8,399 nucleotides of DNA from an uncultured Bacilli bacterium (GTDB lineage Bacteria > Bacillota_I > Bacilli_A > RF39 > UBA660): assembly GCA_944359595.1 (NCBI GenBank), contig CALVSV010000089.1, positions 1-8,399 of the forward strand. The letters run 5' to 3'. This document shows, one piece after another, positions 1-7,509 of this stretch. The position numbers and the translations under genes are program-made. Numbering within the stretch: the stretch's first letter is position 1; each line of letters begins with the position of its first letter. The notes under the pieces are model-generated. The model saw only the letters and a list, made by a program, of their open reading frames with translations. It was not told the DNA's origin and searched no databases.

Positions 1-2
1 AT

Positions 3-1298
3 TCAGAAGGTACAGTTGAAATAGATAATATAATACCAATATATGATAGTGAAATAAAAACAAAAGCAAATAAATTTGCATTTAATATTGATAATACTGG
101 AACATCACAAGCATATGTAGATATAAAGCTAACAGATATAGTGATGGATACAGAATTATCAAACTTAGAATTTAAATGGGCACTATATTCTGGAGATACA
201 AAGATAAGTAATGGTAACTTTAGAAATGTCGCAAACAATGAAGTATTACTAACAAAAAATATAGAACTACCTCAATCAAATAATAAAGATTACGTGTTAT
301 ATATATGGATAAGTGAAAATGATTTAGATCAAAGTGAGCTAATGAATAAAAGCTTTAGTTGTAAAATAACAGTAGAAGGAAATCAAGAAAAGAGTGCAGA
401 CCTTTTATCAACAATAATAAAAAATAATAATCCAGTACAAACTGGAACACCAGATTTTAATAAAGTTGCGGTATCTCAAGAATATTATGATACATTAACA
501 GAATCTACTAGACCAAAACAAAGTGAAGCAGTAGTAGAAAATGGATTATATAAAGGTAATGACGAAGATGGAGAAACATATTATTTTAGAGGAGCAGTAG
601 AAGATAATTATGTAAAAATAGGAGATATGGAAACATTATGGAGAATAGTGAGAGTAAACGGAGATGGCACAACAAGAGTAATATCTGATGAAATAGTAGG
701 AAAAAGTGCATTCAATTCAAGTTATAATAACGAAAAATATGTAGGATATACATATGATAATAGCGCACCGAATGTACAAGATGGAACAAATAGTACGATA
801 AAAACATATTTAGAGAATTGGTATTCAACAAATTTAAGCGAATATGATAATTTAATAGCTAGTACTAGATATTGTAATGATACTTCAGTATCAAGTGTAT
901 CAGGAAGTAGTATATATTATGGAGCTAGAGGAAGACTGAATACAAACAAAACGCCACAATTTACGTGTCCGAACACTACAAAAACATATGGAGGAGAATA
1001 TGACTTAAAGATTGGATTACTAACAGCGGACGAGGCAGCATTTGCCGGAGGAAAATATCTTACTTCTAACAAAGACTACTATTTACAAAAAGGAATCACT
1101 TATTGGCTGGGGGCGCCTGGTTACTTCTATGGTTATGCTTCTGAGTTACGTGTCGATAACGATGGTTCTTTGGACGGCTGTAATGTCTATATTAGTAACG
1201 GTGTTGTGCCAGTTTTAAATCTGAGATCTGACATCCTTTACACTAGCGGTAATGGTGAAAAAACGAACCCCTATGTCATAACTTTAGATAGTATATAA
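3..1298 (+). CDS. Exported surface protein, TasA/camelysin-like module plus C-terminal variable-type domain (5' end missing)
   Basis: The frame is open from the first bases, so the start and any signal peptide lie outside; a GTG at 141 is an internal Val codon, since similar sequence continues upstream without a ribosome binding site. 431 residues are visible. Bases 3 to about 405 encode a beta-rich module (IDNTGTSQAYVDIKL, later LYIWISENDL and KSFSCKITV) resembling the TasA/camelysin-type exported modules of Bacillota. An Asn/Thr/Ser-rich linker follows. From about 540 comes a second module with YYFRGAVEDNYVKIG, LWRIVRVNGDGTTRVI and LLTADEAAFAGG, ending in a GVVPVLNLRSD tail. This recalls the DUF6273/C-type-lectin-like tails that end in G-x-RP-x-L-x-L. 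Cysteines in RYCNDT and FTCPNT could form a disulphide. GC is about 32% through most of the gene and about 41% near the end. Surface location is inferred; ligand and role are unknown. Confidence 0.75.
   Translation, partial: SEGTVEIDNIIPIYDSEIKTKANKFAFNIDNTGTSQAYVDIKLTDIVMDTELSNLEFKWALYSGDTKISNGNFRNVANNEVLLTKNIELPQSNNKDYVLYIWISENDLDQSELMNKSFSCKITVEGNQEKSADLLSTIIKNNNPVQTGTPDFNKVAVSQEYYDTLTESTRPKQSEAVVENGLYKGNDEDGETYYFRGAVEDNYVKIGDMETLWRIVRVNGDGTTRVISDEIVGKSAFNSSYNNEKYVGYTYDNSAPNVQDGTNSTIKTYLENWYSTNLSEYDNLIASTRYCNDTSVSSVSGSSIYYGARGRLNTNKTPQFTCPNTTKTYGGEYDLKIGLLTADEAAFAGGKYLTSNKDYYLQKGITYWLGAPGYFYGYASELRVDNDGSLDGCNVYISNGVVPVLNLRSDILYTSGNGEKTNPYVITLDSI
1101..1260 (+). other. Composition-shifted, variable-type C-terminal cassette inside the surface protein gene
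   Basis: By hand count GC is 74/180 (41%) over 1081-1260, against 32% in two sampled 60-base lines earlier in the gene. Codon use flips from NNA (gga, aca, gca, aga) to NNT/NNC: 27 of the 30 codons from 1116 to 1205 end in T or C. The region encodes YWLGAPG, then a Gly/Tyr/Asp/Ser/Asn-rich stretch, then VPVLNLRSD. Runs of NNY codons at a C terminus are typical of diversity-generating retroelement variable regions, where adenines of AAY codons are randomised. They could also mark a cassette swapped among paralogues. No template repeat or reverse transcriptase is in the window, so the mechanism is unproven; the composition change itself is directly visible. Confidence 0.6.
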
Positions 1299-1328
1299 AA
1301 AAGAAATACCTAATTAGTATTTCTTTTT
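1298..1328. terminator. Bidirectional intrinsic terminator between convergent genes
   Basis: A perfect 12-bp stem (1298-1309 with 1317-1328) surrounds a 7-base loop (CTAATTA). The top strand ends in five T's (1324-1328) and the bottom strand in six (1302-1297), so it can act in both directions. It begins at the last base of the surface protein stop codon, and its loop contains the stop codon of the opposing gene. The stem is AT-rich with only two G-C pairs, so efficiency may be moderate. Confidence 0.75.
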
Positions 1329-2084
1329 GTATTCTAGTGCTTTAGAAACTGGAAATAGATTTTCATCAAATGTTTTACTTGGATCTTCTGGAATATATTT
1401 ATTGTTTATTGATATTGTATTATCATGATAATATGGTAATAACAACATAAAATCTTTACGATATTCTTCTACTGGTAACATTTCTTTATAGTTATCTACA
1501 ACTTCTTTAGTACTATATAAACAATTGTTTTCTCTATCTATAAATAGTGGTGAGTAAACTTTTTTTGTTATCATTGCTTTCATTAAATCAAATTCAAAAT
1601 CATTTATCGAATCTATTGTAGATTGATTTGAAAGATTATTTATTTTTGGATTAACCATATTACTTACTTCTTTATTGAATAGTTTTTTTTCTAATTTTAT
1701 TTGTTCTTCTTTAGCTTGTAAATATCTATTATCTAATCCTATTAATTTATCTTTATTGTTTTTTGTTTGTTCATATATTTCAGTAGTTGGAAATAATAAC
1801 ATAGATAAAAACATATGTATACTATAATTTGGTAAATATACTCCAGTATTAGAAAATTCATCTAATATTTTGTTATTGTAATAAGCTATTATATATTCAA
1901 AGTCACCCGCAACAGCAGTTATCTTCCTATTAAATAATGTTTGTTGCATTATTTGTTGAATACATTTATAAGCTTGCTCAACAACAAATCTGTAATTGCT
2001 TCTTAAAGCTTTTTCTATTTCATTTTTTCTAAAAAAATCCTCAGTTATTTTTCTTCCATCAATTTCTCCATTATATCTTTTCAT
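1314..2084 (-). CDS. Unrecognised 256-aa cytosolic protein
   Basis: I do not recognise a family. The protein has no signal peptide or clear membrane segment. The N-terminal half (about 15-105) looks helical and fairly hydrophobic. Residues about 119-142 are rich in Glu, Lys and Gln and could form a short coiled coil. A Ser/Asn-rich linker (about 143-160) leads to a C-terminal part containing LLLPYYHDN and IPEDPSKTFDENLFP. It has no Trp and two Cys. The ATG start is supported by a strong GGGGG-type ribosome binding site 7 bases upstream (2092-2099) and a good promoter on the same strand. It is transcribed alone, divergently from tgt and convergently with the surface protein gene. Its TAA stop lies within the terminator loop. 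The clean reading frame, start signals and terminator make it a real gene, function unknown. Confidence 0.8.
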   Translation of the reverse strand: MKRYNGEIDGRKITEDFFRKNEIEKALRSNYRFVVEQAYKCIQQIMQQTLFNRKITAVAGDFEYIIAYYNNKILDEFSNTGVYLPNYSIHMFLSMLLFPTTEIYEQTKNNKDKLIGLDNRYLQAKEEQIKLEKKLFNKEVSNMVNPKINNLSNQSTIDSINDFEFDLMKAMITKKVYSPLFIDRENNCLYSTKEVVDNYKEMLPVEEYRKDFMLLLPYYHDNTISINNKYIPEDPSKTFDENLFPVSKALEYKKKY

Positions 2085-2091
2085 TTTAAAA

Positions 2092-2099
2092 CCCCCTTT
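2092..2099 (-). promoter_or_regulatory. Ribosome binding site of the 256-aa gene
   Basis: On the minus strand the sequence reads AAGGGGGT, ending 7 bases before the ATG at 2084. The spacing and strength fix the start codon. Confidence 0.75.
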
Positions 2100-2108
2100 A
2101 ATTATAAA

Positions 2109-2130
2109 AAAATTATAATTTTATAATTTT
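2109..2130. repeat. All-A/T inverted repeat over the divergent promoter
   Basis: AAAATTATAA (2109-2118) and TTATAATTTT (2121-2130) are perfect 10-base reverse complements separated by TT. The left arm covers the predicted -10 box of the minus-strand gene, so it could be an operator. In such AT-rich DNA it could equally be chance or simply stacked TATAAT boxes. Confidence 0.35.
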
Positions 2131-2133
2131 CCC

Positions 2134-2139
<6 letters not shown>
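2112..2139 (-). promoter_or_regulatory. Sigma-A-type promoter of the 256-aa gene
   Basis: Read on the minus strand, TTGAAA (2139-2134) is followed after 16 bases by a perfect TATAAT (2117-2112). Transcription would start near 2105, giving a leader of about 20 bases before the ATG at 2084 that contains the ribosome binding site. Confidence 0.6.
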
Positions 2140-3724
<1,585 letters not shown>

Positions 3725-3739
3725 ATTATTAAAGTTTAA

Positions 3740-3769
3740 TTGATATTAAAGACTTTCGTATGTTATACT
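3740..3769 (+). promoter_or_regulatory. Extended -10 promoter of the dnaE operon
   Basis: TTGATA (3740-3745) and TATACT (3764-3769) are 18 bases apart, with TG one base before the -10 (3761-3762). Transcription should start near 3776, giving a leader of about 26 bases. The -10 and spacer lie within the left arm of the 3746-3800 inverted repeat. Confidence 0.65.
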
Positions 3770-3800
3770 TATTATAGGTAAAAAATGCGGAGGTCTTTAA
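3746..3800 (+). promoter_or_regulatory. Long hairpin able to mask the dnaE ribosome binding site in read-through RNA
   Basis: Bases 3746-3770 can pair with 3776-3800 around a 5-base loop (3771-3775). Of 25 positions, 19 are Watson-Crick, 4 are G-U and 2 are mismatches (3762/3784 and 3765/3781). The outer 16 pairs (3746-3761 with 3785-3800) are unbroken. The right arm contains the dnaE ribosome binding site GGAGGT (3789-3794) and ends one base before the ATG at 3802. RNA begun at the embedded promoter (start near 3776) would lack the left arm and leave the site open. RNA coming from tgt-nusB would carry both arms and hide it. There is no T-tract, so it does not look like a terminator. The pairing is directly visible; the regulatory role is inferred. 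Confidence 0.65.
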
Positions 3801-3801
3801 A

Positions 3802-6729
3802 ATGTATACACCACTTTATGTTAAAACAGATTATGAACTTTTAACTAATATTATTACTGTTAAAAACTTGATTGAAAAAGCATTAGAATATAATATTTCT
3901 AGTATTGGTATTTGTAATAATAATTTAAATGGAACAATGGATTTTTATATAGAATGTATTAAAAATCATATAAAGCCAATAATTGGATTAGAAGTATTAT
4001 TAAAAGATAAAGATAATACTGATAGAATTATTTTGTTGTATGCAAAAAATATTAATGGATATAAAAATTTAATTAAATTAAATAATATACAAAATGAAAA
4101 AATTATAACTGGTAAAGATCTAATAAAATATAAAAGTGATATAGTGTGTATCGTACCACGATCTAGTAGTTTTTATTATAAAACTTTAACTAAAATATTT
4201 AAAGATATATATGTTGGATATTCTAATATTCAAGAATATAATGAATTAAAAAAAGTTAAAAATATAGTATTTATAAATAAAGTATTAGTACTTAATAAAG
4301 AAGATAGTAAATATTTAAAATATGTTAATATGATTCGTGATGGTTTAACTATAGATAATTATAATAATATTAAATATAATAATAATTATTTATTAGATTA
4401 TGATGAAGTAAGTAAAATAACATCTAATACTAATACTAATGAGATAGTTAAATTATGTGATATTGTTTTTGAAACTATTAAAAAACCTAATTTGCCTAAA
4501 TATACTAATAAAGATGAAAAAGAATTTTTAAAAAATTTATGTTTTAAAGGGTTATCTAAACGACTTAAAGGCAATGTTAATGATAAGTATATAGATAGAT
4601 TAAATTATGAGTTAGAAACTATTGATAATATGGGATTTTGTAATTATTTTTTAATAGTGTATGATTTTATAAGGTTTGCTAAAACACATGATATAATGGT
4701 TGGTCCAGGACGTGGATCTGCTGCTGGAAGTTTAGTTGCATATACTCTTGGTATTACAGAGATAGATCCCCTTAAATATAATTTATTGTTTGAAAGATTT
4801 TTGAATAGTGAACGTGTTACAATGCCAGATATAGATACTGATTTTCAATTTGATAAAAGAGATGATGTTATAAACTATGTTAAAGATAAATATGGAATTA
4901 AAAGATGCGCTAATATAATAACATATGGTACATTATCAGCTAAAGCAGTAATAAGAGATGTTGCTAGAACATTAAATATAAGTTTAAAATTAGTTGATAG
5001 ATTAACTAAAAATATGTCCGATAAAACTACTTTAAAAAAAGAATATGAAAATAATAATATGTTTAAAAATATAGTAGATCAAAATAATGAATTAAAAAAG
5101 TTATATGATATTGCAATACATTTAGAAGGTATCAAAAGACATTCTAGTATTCATGCTGCGGGAGTTGTAATATCTGGTACTGATTTAGATGAAGTTATAC
5201 CATTAGTAAAAAATAATGATTCATATTTAACTGGTTATACTATGCAGTATTTAGAAGATTTAGGATTATTGAAGATGGATTTTCTAGGACTTAAAAATTT
5301 AACTATTATTAGTGATGTAAAACATGATGTAGAAAATAAACATAATATTAAATTAGATTTAAATAATTTACCACTTAATGATAAAAAGACTTTATATGTA
5401 TTTTATAGTGTAAATACTCTTGGTATATTTCAGTTTGAAGGTGAGGGAATAAAAAATTTTTTAAGAAGCTTAAAAGTTACTTCATTTGATGATATTGTTG
5501 CTTCTATCGCGCTTTTTAGACCTGGACCTATGGATTTTATTCCAACTTATATAAAAAGAAAACATAAAGAAGAAAAGGTTAGTTATATAGATGAAAACTT
5601 AGAACCTATTTTAAAAGATACTTATGGTATAATAATATATCAAGAACAAATAATGCAAATAGCCCAAATTTTTGCTAATCTATCATTAGGTGAAGCAGAT
5701 ATATTAAGAAGAGCTATAAGTAAGAAAAAAATAGATATTATAAAAAGTGAAGAAAAAAAATTTATAGATGGAGCGATTAAAAATGGATATAGTTCTGATA
5801 TTGCTAAAAAGATATATAATATGATAGAAAAATTTGCAAATTACGGATTTAATAAATCTCATTCTGTTGCTTATTCTTATATTTCTTATCAAATGGCTTA
5901 TTTAAAAGCGCATTATCCATCGTTTTTTATAACTAATTTATTAAATAGTGTAGTGGGTAGTATTATTAAGACTAAAGAATATATTATGGAAGCTAAAATT
6001 AATAAGATTAAGATTATATCACCAAATATAAATTTGAGTACTGATAAATATATAGCTTATGATAATTCAATTGTATTACCACTTACTTTAATAGGTAATG
6101 TTGGAAATGTTGTATCACATGAAATTGTAGAAAAAAGAGAGGAAGGCTTTAAAGATTTCTATGATTTTATGAAAAAATGTTATTCTAAAACTGTAAATAG
6201 AGAAGTTATTGAGAGTATGATATATGCATCTTGCTTTGATATATTTAAAATAAATAAAAAAACACTTATAAATAATTTAGATAGTATTATAGATTATGTA
6301 GATTTAACATATGATTTAGAAGATGATGATATTGACAAACCTAAATTAATATTATATGATGAATATAGCGATGAGGAAATATTAGAACATGAATTCGCCA
6401 CATTTGGATTTTATTTAAATTCACATCCGTTAGATAAATATAAGTCTAAATCTGATATAAATACTACTATGTTAAAAAAATATATATCTAAAAATATTAA
6501 TATTAAACTTATTATAGATGATATACATGAAATAGAAACAAAGAAAAAAGATAAAATGGCATTTATTAAATGTATAGATGAATATGATAGTGTAGATTTA
6601 ACTTTGTTTCCAAAAACTTATGAAAAGTATACAAATTTAGAGATAAATGCTATAATAGATGTGTATGGTAAAGTTGAGGTAAGAAATGATAAAATTCAAA
6701 TTATAGTTGATAAAATAACTGTTTTGTAG
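3802..6729 (+). CDS. dnaE: DNA polymerase III alpha subunit, short DnaE type
   Basis: This is the DNA-synthesising subunit, acting with the beta clamp at forks or in repair. At 975 residues it is shorter than Bacillus DnaE (about 1,115). Domain order: N-terminal PHP (1 to about 215), palm/catalytic core, fingers, helix-hairpin-helix region, C-terminal OB fold (about 910-975). Core motifs: GPGRGSAAGSLVAY (from 301), PDIDTDF with D343 and D345, and LKMDFLGLK with D493, giving all three catalytic Asp. Also present are SSIHAAGVVIS, ALFRPGPMDFIP, YQEQIMQIA, LRRAISKK and YGFNKSHSVAYS. The PHP domain is decayed: the usual HxHS is Y6-V-K8-T9, and the usual TD is C38-N39, so metal-dependent proofreading is not expected. 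The protein contains no Trp. GGAGGT lies 7 bases before the ATG. Low-GC Bacillota usually also carry PolC, so this may not be the only replicase. Confidence 0.95.
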   Translation: MYTPLYVKTDYELLTNIITVKNLIEKALEYNISSIGICNNNLNGTMDFYIECIKNHIKPIIGLEVLLKDKDNTDRIILLYAKNINGYKNLIKLNNIQNEKIITGKDLIKYKSDIVCIVPRSSSFYYKTLTKIFKDIYVGYSNIQEYNELKKVKNIVFINKVLVLNKEDSKYLKYVNMIRDGLTIDNYNNIKYNNNYLLDYDEVSKITSNTNTNEIVKLCDIVFETIKKPNLPKYTNKDEKEFLKNLCFKGLSKRLKGNVNDKYIDRLNYELETIDNMGFCNYFLIVYDFIRFAKTHDIMVGPGRGSAAGSLVAYTLGITEIDPLKYNLLFERFLNSERVTMPDIDTDFQFDKRDDVINYVKDKYGIKRCANIITYGTLSAKAVIRDVARTLNISLKLVDRLTKNMSDKTTLKKEYENNNMFKNIVDQNNELKKLYDIAIHLEGIKRHSSIHAAGVVISGTDLDEVIPLVKNNDSYLTGYTMQYLEDLGLLKMDFLGLKNLTIISDVKHDVENKHNIKLDLNNLPLNDKKTLYVFYSVNTLGIFQFEGEGIKNFLRSLKVTSFDDIVASIALFRPGPMDFIPTYIKRKHKEEKVSYIDENLEPILKDTYGIIIYQEQIMQIAQIFANLSLGEADILRRAISKKKIDIIKSEEKKFIDGAIKNGYSSDIAKKIYNMIEKFANYGFNKSHSVAYSYISYQMAYLKAHYPSFFITNLLNSVVGSIIKTKEYIMEAKINKIKIISPNINLSTDKYIAYDNSIVLPLTLIGNVGNVVSHEIVEKREEGFKDFYDFMKKCYSKTVNREVIESMIYASCFDIFKINKKTLINNLDSIIDYVDLTYDLEDDDIDKPKLILYDEYSDEEILEHEFATFGFYLNSHPLDKYKSKSDINTTMLKKYISKNINIKLIIDDIHEIETKKKDKMAFIKCIDEYDSVDLTLFPKTYEKYTNLEINAIIDVYGKVEVRNDKIQIIVDKITVL

Positions 6730-6740
6730 GGAGAATAAAA

Positions 6741-7298
6741 ATGGATAATATATTAAAAAATAAAGAATATTATAATATTGTTAAAGATATATTAGAAAGC
6801 AATGAATTTCAAAAAAGAAAATCATTTAAACATCATAATGATTCGGTATATGTTCATTCTTTAAAAGTATCATACTATTCTTATGCTCTTGCTAAAAAAA
6901 TACATGCTAATTATAAGAATTGTGCAATTGCAGGTTTATTACATGATTTTTACGATAAACCATGGCAAAATAATAAAGAAAAAAAACCATTTTTTAAACA
7001 ACATGGATTTACACATGCTAATGAAGCAAGCATTAATGCACAAAAAATATATCCGCAATACATGAATAAAATTATAATAAATTCTATTAAAAGACATATG
7101 TTCCCATTAAATATTGTTCCACCAAAATATGTTGAAGGTATTATTATTACTACAATAGATAAAATTGTATCATTAGATGTTTTATTACACCCATTATCAT
7201 TATATAAATATATTGGATTAAAAGAAAATAGTAGACTTATAAATAGTATTAGAAAAAATTATTTAATATTTGTTATGTTATTATATAGAATTGTATAA
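6741..7298 (+). CDS. HD-domain protein, putative phosphohydrolase
   Basis: A 185-residue soluble protein of the HD superfamily, metal-dependent phosphohydrolases acting on nucleotides or similar phosphate esters. Likely ligands are H39 (VHSLKVS), H68-D69 (GLLHDFYD), H92 (GFTHANEA), H119 (KRHMFP) and D140 (TTIDKI). The ordering, the HGFTH segment and the MFPL-x4-PP stretch match a common clostridial HD family of similar length whose substrate is not established. The C terminus (IFVMLLYRIV) is hydrophobic but too short to claim as a membrane anchor. Its ribosome binding site AGGGAG (6728-6733) overlaps the dnaE stop codon and lies 7 bases before the ATG, so it is almost certainly co-transcribed with dnaE. 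YqeK-type dinucleotide hydrolases are an alternative, but I see no specific YqeK signature. Confidence 0.85.
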   Translation: MDNILKNKEYYNIVKDILESNEFQKRKSFKHHNDSVYVHSLKVSYYSYALAKKIHANYKNCAIAGLLHDFYDKPWQNNKEKKPFFKQHGFTHANEASINAQKIYPQYMNKIIINSIKRHMFPLNIVPPKYVEGIIITTIDKIVSLDVLLHPLSLYKYIGLKENSRLINSIRKNYLIFVMLLYRIV

Positions 7299-7317
7299 AA
7301 ATAGAAAGGACTTAAAT

Positions 7318-7476
7318 ATGAATAAAGAAGAATTACAAAAATTAAAAGAAGAAGCAATGAAAATAGAAATAAAAAGAATAGAAGAAATGAAAAAGGCTAG
7401 AAAAAATATTGAAAAATCTGCTTTAGAATATGAATTCGAAAGAGTAGAAGAAATGAGAAATCATAAAAGAAAATAA
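7318..7476 (+). CDS. 52-aa charged helical protein with two 22-residue UVR-like repeats
   Basis: The protein is almost wholly Lys, Glu, Arg, Met and hydrophobic residues and should form long helices. It contains an internal duplication with a 22-residue offset: A13/A35, E17/E39, R20/R42, E22-E23/E44-E45 and M24/M46 coincide, over EAMKIEIKRIEEMKKARK and SALEYEFERVEEMRNHKR. The second copy (LEYEFERVEEMRNH) resembles the UVR motif of UvrB, UvrC, McsA and ClpC (LxFExAAxxRD), where paired UVR helices mediate protein contacts. Twenty-two residues is also two coiled-coil hendecads, so the likeness could be structural only. AAAGGA (7305-7310) lies 7 bases before the ATG at 7318; possible earlier in-frame starts inside the HD gene lack a site. 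It lies between two HD genes, in the same probable operon. Function is unknown. Confidence 0.75.
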   Translation: MNKEELQKLKEEAMKIEIKRIEEMKKARKNIEKSALEYEFERVEEMRNHKRK

Positions 7477-7509
7477 TTATTATAAAATTTAATAAGGGAT
7501 ATGATATAA

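Noticed and set aside
3746..3800. Intrinsic terminator after nusB
   Set aside because: The hairpin is long enough but is followed by AATGTATACA with no T-tract, and its right arm is the dnaE ribosome binding site.
3785..3844. Possible 19-codon upstream reading frame over the dnaE start
   Set aside because: The ATG at 3785 has no ribosome binding site of its own and overlaps the dnaE site, so translation is unlikely.
4426..4440. Short TAATAC-type tandem repeat in dnaE
   Set aside because: It is a few bases of low-complexity coding sequence for Asn/Thr, expected in AT-rich genes.
5704..5892. 62-codon minus-strand open frame inside dnaE
   Set aside because: It lies opposite the conserved LRRAISKK to SHSVAYS part of dnaE, has no ribosome binding site and encodes a Phe/Ile/Tyr-rich product expected from reading AT-rich coding DNA backwards.
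6883..7065. 60-codon plus-strand frame inside the first HD gene
   Set aside because: It overlaps the HD ligands of the real frame, has no ribosome binding site and resembles no protein.
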